Assembly: GCA_041662605.1 (NCBI GenBank)
Contig: JBAZSD010000006.1
Location: forward strand, 1-64,000
DNA: 64,000 nucleotides
From: Desulfomonilaceae bacterium
GTDB lineage: Bacteria > Desulfobacterota > Desulfomonilia > Desulfomonilales > Desulfomonilaceae
Direction of reading: 5' to 3'
Shown: positions 9,111 through 16,876 of the stretch, in pieces
Layout: each line of letters begins with the position of its first letter
Numbering within the stretch: the first letter of the stretch is position 1
Program-made: the position numbers and the translations under genes
The notes under the pieces: generated by a model
Database searches by the model: none
Told to the model about the DNA's origin: nothing
What the model saw: only the letters and a program-made list of their open reading frames with translations

Positions 9111-10016
9111 TTATTGCACCACCTGCACGGTGTACCCGAATTTTTCGCCGTTCTCCACTCGATAGTCAACTTTAACTTTTTCACCCACTGCCGGCCTTCT
9201 GAAAGGTATAAACTTTGTCTTCAGACCGACTTTGACATTGACTACCTCGGCAGATTCGCCATCTTCAGAGCTTCTTACCGACAGGCTTTTTGGAGAGGAT
9301 GCCACCACTTCGCCTAAGAGAGTCTTGACGGTTTTTTCTTCCTTGACCGGTTCCTCTTTGATTTCTTCTTTTACTTCCGGCTTTACTTTTTCAGGAGGAG
9401 TTGTCTTCGTAATCACCTTTTGTTCCGCAGGAGGGACTGGCTTTTTTGTAACCGGTTTTTTCACCGGCGCAGGCCCTGAGGGCTCGGTTCTTGTCGCGCC
9501 CTGCGGAGGAGTAACAGCCGAGGAATGTTTTGGAGCAGGCTCCTGTTTTCCCGGGGCCCAGTTTCGGTCATATACGTGGGCCGGCGGCTTTGTTGAACAA
9601 ATTGGTTTAGGAGGACCGCACGAATCAGTTGTCGGACCCGCTTCTTCTCCTCCCACGGTGCGGCAGACAGTTCCTGAAGGTGGAGCTGGAGGATAACATT
9701 GAGCCGCAGCCGGTGTAGGAGAAAGACTTACTACTTTTGTGGCTTTCATATACCCGTCTTCGAGTATGAAATCCACAGCCACTATTTCACCGAGGCACGG
9801 CCTGCGGTTGGGCACATATTTCGTGCGCCAGCCAACGTTGACCTCTGCGCATTGACCATTGGACTTGACCGTCATCGATCTCCATCCGTGGTCTACCACG
9901 GCGCCTTTGAAGGTGCAAATGCGGTATGCGTCGGCAGAAACCGCTCCCATGACAACAATGGCCATCGTTAAGGAAATAATGGCCGCAAAATTGATAACAG
10001 ATGTCTTCCCGGACAT
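9111..10016 (-). CDS. Secreted protein with two copies of a beta domain joined by a Pro/Lys linker
   Basis: 301 residues from the ATG at 10016, which has GAGGAGG six bases upstream. A signal peptide (cleavage near VSADA, about residue 30) is followed by a domain of about 65 residues (FKGAVVDHGWRSMTV, then KYVPNRRPCLGEIVAVDF). A linker rich in Pro, Lys and Glu follows (about residues 110-235), then a second copy (LLGEVVASSPKSLSV, then KFIPFRRPAVGEKVKVDY). The first copy and start of the linker carry several Cys. The layout suggests an exported protein whose linker spans periplasm or cell wall. No family recognised. Confidence 0.75.
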   Translation of the reverse strand: MSGKTSVINFAAIISLTMAIVVMGAVSADAYRICTFKGAVVDHGWRSMTVKSNGQCAEVNVGWRTKYVPNRRPCLGEIVAVDFILEDGYMKATKVVSLSPTPAAAQCYPPAPPSGTVCRTVGGEEAGPTTDSCGPPKPICSTKPPAHVYDRNWAPGKQEPAPKHSSAVTPPQGATRTEPSGPAPVKKPVTKKPVPPAEQKVITKTTPPEKVKPEVKEEIKEEPVKEEKTVKTLLGEVVASSPKSLSVRSSEDGESAEVVNVKVGLKTKFIPFRRPAVGEKVKVDYRVENGEKFGYTVQVVQ

Positions 10017-10278
10017 AGGGAACCTCCTCACTCGGGGGCGTAAGGATTTTCGCGCTGAATTTTCTGGATGGCGGCGAAAAAACCGTTACCAGCATCCTTA
10101 TGCTGAAATTAGCCCTTGTAATAGTAGGTTATTGCTAAAATGTCAAGTAATTTAAAGCTGTCAATCGTATTTCATTGAATTACAATAATATTATCTATTA
10201 ATATGCCATAACTGCACGGCATTGTCATTGTTTTGTCGTTATGCTATGTATTTAAAATCCTCTGTGGAGGCTCGATAT

Positions 10279-10629
10279 ATGGGTGTTTGCCGTGACGCCA
10301 CTGAATGCGAAATAGAATTTGTCAAAGAGATGGCTGAAGGGCTCGGTAGTTCGGGGTTAATCCTGGACAACCTTTTGGAAAAGGCCTGTGTGGCCAGGAT
10401 GATAGCCTTAGACCTTATTGAGAAATACCAAGCTTCTTCGCCGAACGCGCCTAATAGGCTGGTAGCCATTACCAACGAGCGTATCAAAGAGTATAACTCT
10501 TTAGTGGACAAAGCTGAAGAGGCTTTGAGGTGGCTCTTAATTCAACGAGAAGCTTGCGGTTTCAGAAACCACAAGAATGTTAGCCAGCACTATCCTATCC
10601 CTCTTAGGCTGCCCCTGATAAAAAGATGA
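10279..10629 (+). CDS. Small cytoplasmic helical protein, unknown
   Basis: 116 residues starting MGVCRDATECEIEF, with GGAGG nine bases upstream of the ATG; the frame extends upstream without a better start. The middle is amphipathic helix (ACVARMIALDLIEKYQ, then LVDKAEEALRWLLIQREACG), the end is basic. No family recognised. Its stop overlaps the start of the thioredoxin-like gene (ATGA), which suggests coupled translation and a shared role. Confidence 0.6.
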   Translation: MGVCRDATECEIEFVKEMAEGLGSSGLILDNLLEKACVARMIALDLIEKYQASSPNAPNRLVAITNERIKEYNSLVDKAEEALRWLLIQREACGFRNHKNVSQHYPIPLRLPLIKR

Positions 10630-11183
10630 CCAATGCCTCACGTTTTAAAGCCATTCTAATATTAGTAGCCTGCCTGGCCTTCATAGCGGGCACGGTAGGT
10701 TCGGCGCCAGCCCAGAAATCATCAAAGGCGGGACCAGATATTGACAAGACGGTTGTTGTCACTGTGTTCACATCGTCAGAATGTCCATTTTGCGAAAACG
10801 TCAAAGAACTTGTGGATGACCTCAAGACAACACTTCCAATAAAAATTGAAATGTTCGACATAAACGAACCTGCAGATTATGATCTGTTTTCCAAAATCGA
10901 GGCGACCCACAAAGGGGAAAGATTCGCAGTACCCCTGATTATAGTCGGTGACACGGTGTTAATGGGTCAATCCCAAATTTTCAGCAAACTTGAGGACACC
11001 ATAAGAAAAGCTGAGATTAATGGAACTTCCAAGAACGGCACAAAGCTCAACCATAAAAAGATTGCCGCTGATGAGGCGCCGTCAGGTCACGGCGCTCAAT
11101 CTAATACGCATCAATTAGAATCTAACAAAATGAAGATAATAAATGATGACGCAAAAGCTGAACCTTCCCCGTCAATTAGATAA
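10626..11183 (+). CDS. Exported thioredoxin-fold protein with CPFC motif
   Basis: 185 residues: a signal peptide or N-terminal anchor (about residues 8-28, ending SAPAQ), then a thioredoxin/glutaredoxin domain with VVVTVFTSSECPFCENVKEL; the active site is CPFC near residues 54-57. VPLIIVGDTVLMG supplies the cis-Pro loop and following strand. The last 50 residues are polar and low-complexity. Probably a periplasmic thiol-disulfide protein; substrate unknown. It is cotranslated with the upstream small gene and lies upstream of the selenoprotein gene, which has its own promoter-like sequence. Confidence 0.78.
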   Translation: MTNASRFKAILILVACLAFIAGTVGSAPAQKSSKAGPDIDKTVVVTVFTSSECPFCENVKELVDDLKTTLPIKIEMFDINEPADYDLFSKIEATHKGERFAVPLIIVGDTVLMGQSQIFSKLEDTIRKAEINGTSKNGTKLNHKKIAADEAPSGHGAQSNTHQLESNKMKIINDDAKAEPSPSIR

Positions 11184-11208
11184 ATAACACACAACCAAAA
11201 CCGAACAC

Positions 11209-11237
11209 TTGACTATATAGGATTATATGAATATATT
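11209..11237 (+). promoter_or_regulatory. Sigma-70-type promoter for the selenoprotein gene
   Basis: TTGACT and TATATT are separated by exactly 17 bases, and the predicted start lies about 25 bases before the ATG at 11268. An AAGGGG ribosome site follows. This is motif evidence only. Confidence 0.55.
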
Positions 11238-11267
11238 CTTGACATACAAATTGTGAAGGGGTGCAAC

Positions 11268-11564
11268 ATGTTTTCAATAGATGAAGAATCAAAAAATTTT
11301 CTAAAAGACAAATTGGAGCCTAATCAATATCTCAGGATTTTCTTTGGCGGTCATGGTTGAGGCGGACCCAGCATGGGTTTGGCTCTGGATGAGCCTAAAG
11401 AAGGCGACGAACATTACACCGTAAACGAATTGCCTGTCATCGTTGATCCTTTCGCGATGAAAATGATTAAGGACTCCGGTGGGTTGAACATAAAAAACAG
11501 TATGTTCGGTCCTACGGCTGAACTGGCTGGCGCTGGGTGTGGAACAGGTTGTAGCTGCAGCTAG
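11268..11564 (+). CDS. HesB/IscA-like selenoprotein (in-frame UGA decoded as selenocysteine)
   Basis: 98 residues when TGA at 11358-11360 is read as Sec (residue 31). The upstream half begins MFSIDEESKNFLKDK and reaches FFGGHG-Sec-GGPSMGLALDEP; the downstream half ends AGCGTGCSCS. Cys homologues of this IscA/HesB-like family have Cys in the same GG-x-CGGPS context, so the UGA replaces a conserved thiol. A ribosome site (AAGGGG) fits the ATG at 11268. A SECIS-like hairpin lies 3' of the UGA (see separate entry). HesB-like selenoproteins are known from other bacteria. The protein may bind Fe-S or act in redox chemistry; exact role unknown. A FmdB-type zinc ribbon gene follows 11 bases later. 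Confidence 0.85.
11378..11398 (+). promoter_or_regulatory. Candidate bacterial SECIS element
   Basis: GGCTC pairs with GAGCC around the 5-base loop TGGAT, with G as the second loop base; two further A-T pairs extend the base past one mismatch. The loop begins 25 bases after the UGA at 11358-11360. Stem, small loop, early loop G and distance all fit the described bacterial SECIS consensus (loop about 16-37 bases from UGA). Confidence 0.7.
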
Positions 11565-11575
11565 TGGGTTTAAAG

Positions 11576-11779
11576 ATGCCAATTTTTGAATTTGTTTGTG
11601 AAGATTGTGGCCGGCAGTTTGAACGAATTTTCTTTATATCCGAGTGTGATGATCCCGCGCCTTGCCCGTCATGTGGTGGTGAACGAACAAAAAAGAGTTT
11701 TTCCGTTTTTTCTCACACAGGAATTGAGAAAAGCTTGAGTTCTTCTTGTGGATCTTCTGGATCCAAGGGCTTTTCTTGA
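11576..11779 (+). CDS. FmdB-family zinc ribbon protein
   Basis: 67 residues beginning MPIFEFVCEDCGRQFE, the FmdB/CxxC_CxxC_SSSS signature, with the second pair CPSCGGERTKKSF and a Ser/Gly tail (SSSCGSSGSKGF). The two CxxC pairs form a zinc ribbon; function in the cell is unknown, though FmdB was named as a putative regulator. The ATG at 11576 is chosen over an upstream GTG because the family begins MPI(Y/F)E. It follows the selenoprotein gene closely and a second FmdB-like gene occurs near 33.4 kb. Confidence 0.85.
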   Translation: MPIFEFVCEDCGRQFERIFFISECDDPAPCPSCGGERTKKSFSVFSHTGIEKSLSSSCGSSGSKGFS

Positions 11780-11815
11780 GGATAGAAACCAAACGCCGTG
11801 AGCGTTATCTCTGAT

Positions 11816-11844
11816 ATAATAGGGACCCTCAAGGTCCCTATTAT
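11816..11844. terminator. Bidirectional intrinsic terminator
   Basis: A perfect 12-bp stem (ATAATAGGGACC / GGTCCCTATTAT) with a CTCAA loop lies between the convergent fmdB-like and ligase genes. Confidence 0.85.
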
Positions 11845-11858
11845 TCGTTATGCGGTTT

Positions 11859-13133
11859 TTAATCCCATTTCCGTCTATCTTCTATAATCTTTTGTTCATC
11901 GGTCAATGTTCCACTTTCAAGAATGCAAACGGAACCTTTGAGTTTTAATGAATCGCGAATCGTTGCTTCCACTTTTGACAGAAAACCCTCCGCTACGGCT
12001 CCTTTGAGTTCCACCTCAAGCTTCATTATGTCTTGATCACCAGGTCTTTCTACGACAAGACGCGCTTTGGCGATTTCCGGATGGGTTTCGACAACCTTCT
12101 GCACCTGTGAGGGATGAACAAACATGCCCTTGACTTTGGTAACCTGATCAACGCGACCCATGATTCGAGTTAAGCGTGGGGATTTTCTGCCGCAAGAGCA
12201 TTCTTCTGTTGTAATGGCTGAGACATCCCCTGTCCCAAACCTCACCAGGGGATAAATCCTGTTGTTACAAGTAACTACGACCTCACCCGGTTCTCCTTCC
12301 GGCAGAGCCTTCCCGGAATCCGGATCTACAATTTCGACTATCACGTCGTAGTGAATATGCATTCCGTTGGTCGCAGGGCATTCATATGAAAGACACCCAA
12401 CGTCGGCCGTCCCATATGCCTGACGCCCTATAATTCCATATTCTTCCAAAAATCGCTTACGCATTGACTCAGGCAACATCTCGGCCGCAAGGAAAGCTAC
12501 CTCGAGCTTTAAGTCCTCCTTTGGCTTCAATCCAACTTCTTCAGCCTTTTTAAGGATAGCCATCAGAAAACTTGGAGTCCCGATATATCCAGTTACACCC
12601 AGCGCCTTTACAATCTGAACCTGCGTTTCCGTATTTCCAACACCGGTTGGAACGATGACGCCTCCCAACTCCACTATGCCCTCTTCGAACATATGCCCCG
12701 CAGGTGTGAGGTGGTATGCGAATGTGTTGACTACAATATCGCCAGCCCGAAATCCCACTGAATACAGGGCTGTTCTCCATCGCCAATAGTCACGCTCTGC
12801 TCCTACCGGATCGTAGATAGGACCAGGAGATTGATGAATCCTGGCAAGATTCGTCACCGGAACAGTCAAGAAGCCGCCAAATGGTGGATTTGATTTCTGC
12901 GCTTCAGAAAGATCCTTCTTCTTGGTTATTGGTAACTTTTGAAGATCCCCAACCGAATTTATGTCCGCAGGAATCTGTCCGAGGCTGTCCATACTTCTCC
13001 TCAGCGGTGTTCCTGAGGCATATGCGTGTTCAACCACTTCTTTGAGGAATTTCTCTTGATAAGCTTTCCTGTCTCCCGCCGAAAAAGCCTCCTTTTCGGT
13101 TAGAAAGCCTCTGTTTCGGTCCTCAGACGCCAT
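11859..13133 (-). CDS. Phenylacetate-CoA ligase family (PaaK-like) AMP-forming ligase
   Basis: 424 residues, close to PaaK length. This ANL-superfamily enzyme adenylates an aryl or acyl acid and transfers it to CoA. Family markers are IGTPSFLMAI, the substrate/AMP region GRQAYGTADVGCLSYEC, the LVRFGTGDVSAI stretch and the hinge segment GRVDQVTKVKGMFVHPSQ. The typical N-terminal PaaK block is shorter than in E. coli PaaK, as in many anaerobe homologues. The start at 13133 has GGAGG five bases upstream; a further in-frame ATG at 13145 has none. The acid used is not determined; a second acyl-CoA ligase lies 0.9 kb upstream on the other strand. Confidence 0.88.
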   Translation of the reverse strand: MASEDRNRGFLTEKEAFSAGDRKAYQEKFLKEVVEHAYASGTPLRRSMDSLGQIPADINSVGDLQKLPITKKKDLSEAQKSNPPFGGFLTVPVTNLARIHQSPGPIYDPVGAERDYWRWRTALYSVGFRAGDIVVNTFAYHLTPAGHMFEEGIVELGGVIVPTGVGNTETQVQIVKALGVTGYIGTPSFLMAILKKAEEVGLKPKEDLKLEVAFLAAEMLPESMRKRFLEEYGIIGRQAYGTADVGCLSYECPATNGMHIHYDVIVEIVDPDSGKALPEGEPGEVVVTCNNRIYPLVRFGTGDVSAITTEECSCGRKSPRLTRIMGRVDQVTKVKGMFVHPSQVQKVVETHPEIAKARLVVERPGDQDIMKLEVELKGAVAEGFLSKVEATIRDSLKLKGSVCILESGTLTDEQKIIEDRRKWD

Positions 13134-13246
13134 ACTTACCTCCATCCCCTGATTTATTTAACAAACTTGAAATGTTCTAATCCCTATGAAGCTGACTCAA
13201 CTTCAAAGGGCGCCAATTCCTTAAAACAAATTCAGAATATGCTGGG

Positions 13247-13390
13247 CTATTGAAATTCTCCGAATACGTCTCGAAAAACGTCCGCCATTTCCCCCACTGT
13301 CGCATAAGCTTGGCAACATTCTACCAAAGCCGGCATTATCTTTTTCTTCGATCTCGCGACTCTTTCCAATTCGTGAAGCAAGCGCTTCAC
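13247..13390 (-). pseudogene. Remnant: C-terminus of methylmalonyl-CoA mutase large subunit
   Basis: Reading the minus strand gives about 47 residues ending at TAG (13247-13249) that include KKKIMPALVECCQAYATVG and EMADVFRDVFGEFQ. These match the end of methylmalonyl/isobutyryl-CoA mutase large subunits; compare VKKRVSLGEICDVLRGVFGEY at the end of the intact copy near 37.8 kb. Upstream the frame meets a stop and no further mutase sequence is visible, so this is the tail of a lost gene. Confidence 0.75.
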
Positions 13391-13631
13391 GTTTGATGAG
13401 CTTCTTTACAACTTGACCTGATTTAGCTCTTTTGCTGCTGGACATTGGTGTTGACACGGTTTCCAGGACCGCCTATGATACCGAAATGATTCATAGACAA
13501 ACTGTTCTCAGTTAATCCGAAGAAATCAATTGTGTCAAGTTGAATGGGCTCCTCTTTGTGACTTCTCTCCGGCTCTGAATCTCCCAGACGTAGCCACTGT
13601 TTGGGCAAAACCGTTCTTTTGAGGAGAGCGT

Positions 13632-13949
13632 ATGCTATTACCCACCTTTGATCACCATGCGCCTAAGTCGTTTCAAGAACTCGTCAAAATCAATGGCGAT
13701 TTTGGGAGATCGGCAGTGATCATGCCTGGAGACCCCACTGTTATTAGAGCGGCTGAAGGCAAGGGGGAAGCCCTATATACTGTCGATTCGCCGGCGTCTC
13801 GATCCCTTGTTGGAAAGATTCTGCCTAGCCCTTATTCCCACACAGTAATTAATGAATATTATTCAGGATATGCCCAATATAGACGCCATAGGACATCGCA
13901 AGTCTGGCCCAGAAACAACTTGGGTCTGCTAGCCTGCGCGAGTCATTGA
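13632..13949 (+). pseudogene. Remnant: fused scraps of molybdenum-hydroxylase FAD and Mo subunits
   Basis: A frame with a good ribosome site (GAGGAG before ATG) encodes 105 residues. The first 37 (LPTFDHHAPKSFQELVKI, then SAVIMPGDPTVI) resemble the N-terminus of CoxM/HcrB-type FAD-binding subunits. From about residue 39 it switches to a pattern typical of the N-terminus of the large Mo-binding subunit (GEALYTVDSP, then LVGKILPSPYSHTVI). After residue 75 no homology is seen. This fits an internal deletion that joined two adjacent genes of a xanthine dehydrogenase or 4-hydroxybenzoyl-CoA reductase operon. Confidence 0.6.
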
Positions 13950-13996
13950 ATTGTAGAGATGACTTGGGCCACATTTTATATTTCGAGGAGGATTTG

Positions 13997-15586
13997 ATGA
14001 CCGTTAGCAAGTGGATTCACATGGGGACTCTCTTGAGCCGGCAAGCGGAGCAGTATCCCGACAAGCTAGGTTGCCAGGACAAACACAAGGACCTTTCATT
14101 CAAACAGTGGAACGAAAGAAGCTGCCGGCTGGCGAACGCCCTGACTTCGATGGGATGTGGCCATGGAGACAGATTCGCGATAATAGCTTACAACCGGGTG
14201 GAATGGATGGAAATTTACGCTGGGTCCGCAAAAGGTGGACAAATCTGCGTACCTATAATGTTCAGATTGGCGGGACCTGAAATAGAATACATAACTAACG
14301 ACGCCGGATGTAGGGTGTTTATTGTAGAGAAGCCTTTCGTCGACGCTATCAATTCCATCCGAGATAAGATATCCGCGCCGAAATCAAACTTTGTTTATCT
14401 TGGGGCCCCAGGTGACAATGTCCCCGATGGTTACGTCGGTTATGAAGAATGGCTGGCGTCAGCCAAAAGTTCCGAACCCAATGTCCTTGTAGATTCGAAT
14501 GATCCTTGGACCTTTATGTACACTTCAGGCACCACCGGAAAACCTAAAGGCGTTGTGAGAACCCACGAAAGCTACCTTGCCATGTATTACCTGGACGTTG
14601 CCAACATGGGGATAAGACCTACGGACAAGGCTCTCATGGTCATGCCGATGTGCCATGTAAATTCTATTTATTATTCTTTTCCATACACTCTGATTTCCGC
14701 GCCGGTGTGCGTATATAATGAATCAAGTTTCAGCCCTGACGATTTCCTTACAACTGTCGAAAAATTCAGGATCACTTTTACTTCCCTGGTTCCGACACAT
14801 TACATAATGATACTTTCTCTGCCGGATGAGTTGAAGAAACAATACGACGTCTCGAGCATGAGACAACTTCTGATCTCCTCAGCCCCAGCGCGAAAAGAGA
14901 CTAAAGTCGCTATCCTTGAGTTCTTCAAAAACGCAGAATTGTGGGAGGCCTACGGTTCCACAGAAGCGGGACTTGTTACACTCTGTCGGCCGGAAGACCA
15001 ACTTAGAAAACTTGGGACAATAGGACGCGAAATTTTTGGCATAGACCGAATCAAGGTCCTCGACGAAGAGGGAAATGAAGTTCCCGATGGACAGGTTGGA
15101 GAACTTTATGCGCGGACTCCGATGTTGTTCAAGGAATATTGGAATCTTCCCGAAAAAACCAAAGAGGTTTTCAGTGGAGAATGGTTCACAGCGGGCGATA
15201 TGTGTTTCAGAGATCCTGAAGGATTTTATGTTCTGGTTGATCGCAAGGCCAATATGATCATAACCGGCGGAGAGAATGTGTTCCCATCGGAAGTTGAAAA
15301 TGCCCTTGCATCTCACACTACGGTAAAAGATGTTGCAGTGATAGGCGTGCCCCATGAGAAATGGGGAGAATCCGTCCACGCTTTTATTATATTAAAATCT
15401 GGAGTAGACCCCTCTGATGGGCTAAAAGACGAGATCAGACGATTGGCCAAGACAAAAATAGCAGGATATAAGGTTCCGAAATCCATAGACTTTATCTCGG
15501 ATGAAGACATGCCTCGAACAGGAACTGGAAAAATCCTTCATAGAGTGTTGAGAGAACAATATGGCTCCTGGAGTGACAATAAGTAA
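13997..15586 (+). CDS. Acyl-CoA synthetase, AMP-forming (CaiC/FadD-like)
   Basis: 529-residue ANL-superfamily ligase that activates a carboxylic acid with ATP and CoA. The P-loop-like TFMYTSGTTGKPKGVVRTH (about residues 170-190), the YGSTEAG motif, the GEWFTAGDMC aspartate region and the C-terminal PRTGTGKILHRVLRE with the catalytic Lys are all present. GAGGAGG stands five bases before the ATG at 13997; the frame runs further up without support. Closest in style to crotonobetaine/carnitine or medium-chain acyl-CoA ligases; substrate unknown. An intrinsic terminator follows. Confidence 0.9.
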   Translation: MTVSKWIHMGTLLSRQAEQYPDKLGCQDKHKDLSFKQWNERSCRLANALTSMGCGHGDRFAIIAYNRVEWMEIYAGSAKGGQICVPIMFRLAGPEIEYITNDAGCRVFIVEKPFVDAINSIRDKISAPKSNFVYLGAPGDNVPDGYVGYEEWLASAKSSEPNVLVDSNDPWTFMYTSGTTGKPKGVVRTHESYLAMYYLDVANMGIRPTDKALMVMPMCHVNSIYYSFPYTLISAPVCVYNESSFSPDDFLTTVEKFRITFTSLVPTHYIMILSLPDELKKQYDVSSMRQLLISSAPARKETKVAILEFFKNAELWEAYGSTEAGLVTLCRPEDQLRKLGTIGREIFGIDRIKVLDEEGNEVPDGQVGELYARTPMLFKEYWNLPEKTKEVFSGEWFTAGDMCFRDPEGFYVLVDRKANMIITGGENVFPSEVENALASHTTVKDVAVIGVPHEKWGESVHAFIILKSGVDPSDGLKDEIRRLAKTKIAGYKVPKSIDFISDEDMPRTGTGKILHRVLREQYGSWSDNK

Positions 15587-15655
15587 TTTCTTACGTATAT
15601 AATTTAGACCTTCTTCTGATTGAACAGAGTTTCATTAATCGATAGGATTCCGGAG

Positions 15656-15683
15656 GAAGCGGCTCAAAGCCGCTTCTTTTTTT
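15656..15683 (+). terminator. Intrinsic terminator after acyl-CoA synthetase
   Basis: GAAGCGGCT pairs with AGCCGCTTC around a CAA loop and is followed by a run of seven T. Confidence 0.92.
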
Positions 15684-15773
15684 GTGATTCACAGTTGCGG
15701 CTCATGGGCTGCTGTGGTATTTCTCACCTTGATTTCCGGCTTTGGAAGCACTCGCATATATTCGGGAGAAACA

Positions 15774-16043
15774 ATGAGATTCACCATATTGCCCGCCATG
15801 CTCATGTTTACGTTTGCATTGCTGGTATTTCCTGATCACACAGTCGGCCAATCGGCGTCAAATTTGGAGACCCCGTCGTCGAAACAGGGACTCAGTCATC
15901 AAATGTTTCAGCCTGCTCCACGGAACGGTGACAAACAGCGAATATCAGAGAAAACTATTGAAGATATCAGGCGGCTCTATCTGGAAGCAGAGAAAGAAAT
16001 AGAAGCGAAAAATCCATCCAAGGCTCACCAGCAAAAACAATAG
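15774..16043 (+). CDS. Small exported protein, unknown
   Basis: 89 residues starting MRFTILPAMLMFTFALLVF, with GGGAGAAA before the ATG. A signal peptide of about 25 residues precedes a polar, Gln/Lys/Glu-rich mature part with one predicted helix (KTIEDIRRLYLEAEKEIEA). No family recognised. A longer frame from 15684 has no ribosome site. Confidence 0.5.
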   Translation: MRFTILPAMLMFTFALLVFPDHTVGQSASNLETPSSKQGLSHQMFQPAPRNGDKQRISEKTIEDIRRLYLEAEKEIEAKNPSKAHQQKQ

Positions 16044-16090
16044 CCCGAATTCAGGGAGGGCGGAACATACTAGCCTAGCTACTCGGATCT

Positions 16091-16876
16091 TTATTTACTG
16101 GCAGTAATGAGGTTCCAGCGAAACGCCAACTTGTCGCAGGATAAGTGGGAAAACAAAGTCTCCAGCATTTTCAATCGGTCTTCGTAACAAAGAGTAGGGT
16201 ACAAGCCAGCCGACATAGCCTGAATCGAAAAGAATTCCTTCAACATTTCAACATCATATAAAAAATCTACAATATCAACCCTAACTGCGCTGAAAAGATT
16301 TTTCAAGGCAGCGATCAGGTTGTCAAGTTCGACTGGTTTTTTTTGACTGAGGTTGGTCTGGGCAGACTGGTCTGCGCGAACAAGGGCGTTTTCGTTATTA
16401 TCGAAAACTCCTACCATAAAGGTTAACCCTAATGCCCCTCTTGGCTCGAGAAGGTCCTTGGCTTGGGACAAACTGGCCTGGTAATCAGGAATCAGAAATA
16501 TAGATGCGCTATAAATAATCGCGTCCACTTTCTCGCTGACACATGCAGTGAGGTTACCAGCGTCCCCTTCTATGTACTTGAGCCTTTTCGAATCGGGATT
16601 GTTATTTCTCGCGACCTCCAGCATAGAAGGCGAATTGTCCAATCCCCAGATGATTGCGTCTGGAATCGCCTGAAGTATCTGCCTTGCGCTGGCTCCTGTT
16701 CCACATCCTATATCCAGGATCCGGGCATTCGACTGTATTTGCATCCTATCAAGGAGATTGGCGTTGAGTATTGAAAAGAATCCATATTTATTTTCAAAAA
16801 TAAAATATTTGTCCGGACTCTGTTCAAAATTTCTCTTTACGGCGTCTTTAATCTTATGAATCTTTTTCTCGTCCAT
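16091..16876 (-). CDS. SAM-dependent methyltransferase, class I
   Basis: 261 residues with motif I ARILDIGCGTGASAR (about residues 50-64), the acidic end of beta-2 in WGLDNSPSMLEVA, and VDAIIYSASIFLI at motif IV. The C-terminal half is helical and not diagnostic. Substrate unknown. It overlaps the upstream cupin gene by 23 bases and is probably translated from the same message, downstream of coaE. Confidence 0.82.
   Translation of the reverse strand: MDEKKIHKIKDAVKRNFEQSPDKYFIFENKYGFFSILNANLLDRMQIQSNARILDIGCGTGASARQILQAIPDAIIWGLDNSPSMLEVARNNNPDSKRLKYIEGDAGNLTACVSEKVDAIIYSASIFLIPDYQASLSQAKDLLEPRGALGLTFMVGVFDNNENALVRADQSAQTNLSQKKPVELDNLIAALKNLFSAVRVDIVDFLYDVEMLKEFFSIQAMSAGLYPTLCYEDRLKMLETLFSHLSCDKLAFRWNLITASK

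Noticed and set aside
9232..9696. Plus-strand frame opposite the Pro/Lys-rich exported protein
   Set aside because: Low-complexity mirror of the linker on the other strand; the minus-strand gene has a signal peptide and ribosome site.
11363..11381. Hairpin with ACCCA/TGGGT stem and GCA loop as the SECIS
   Set aside because: Its loop is only about 10 bases from the UGA, too close for the bacterial consensus; the GGCTC/GAGCC hairpin fits better.
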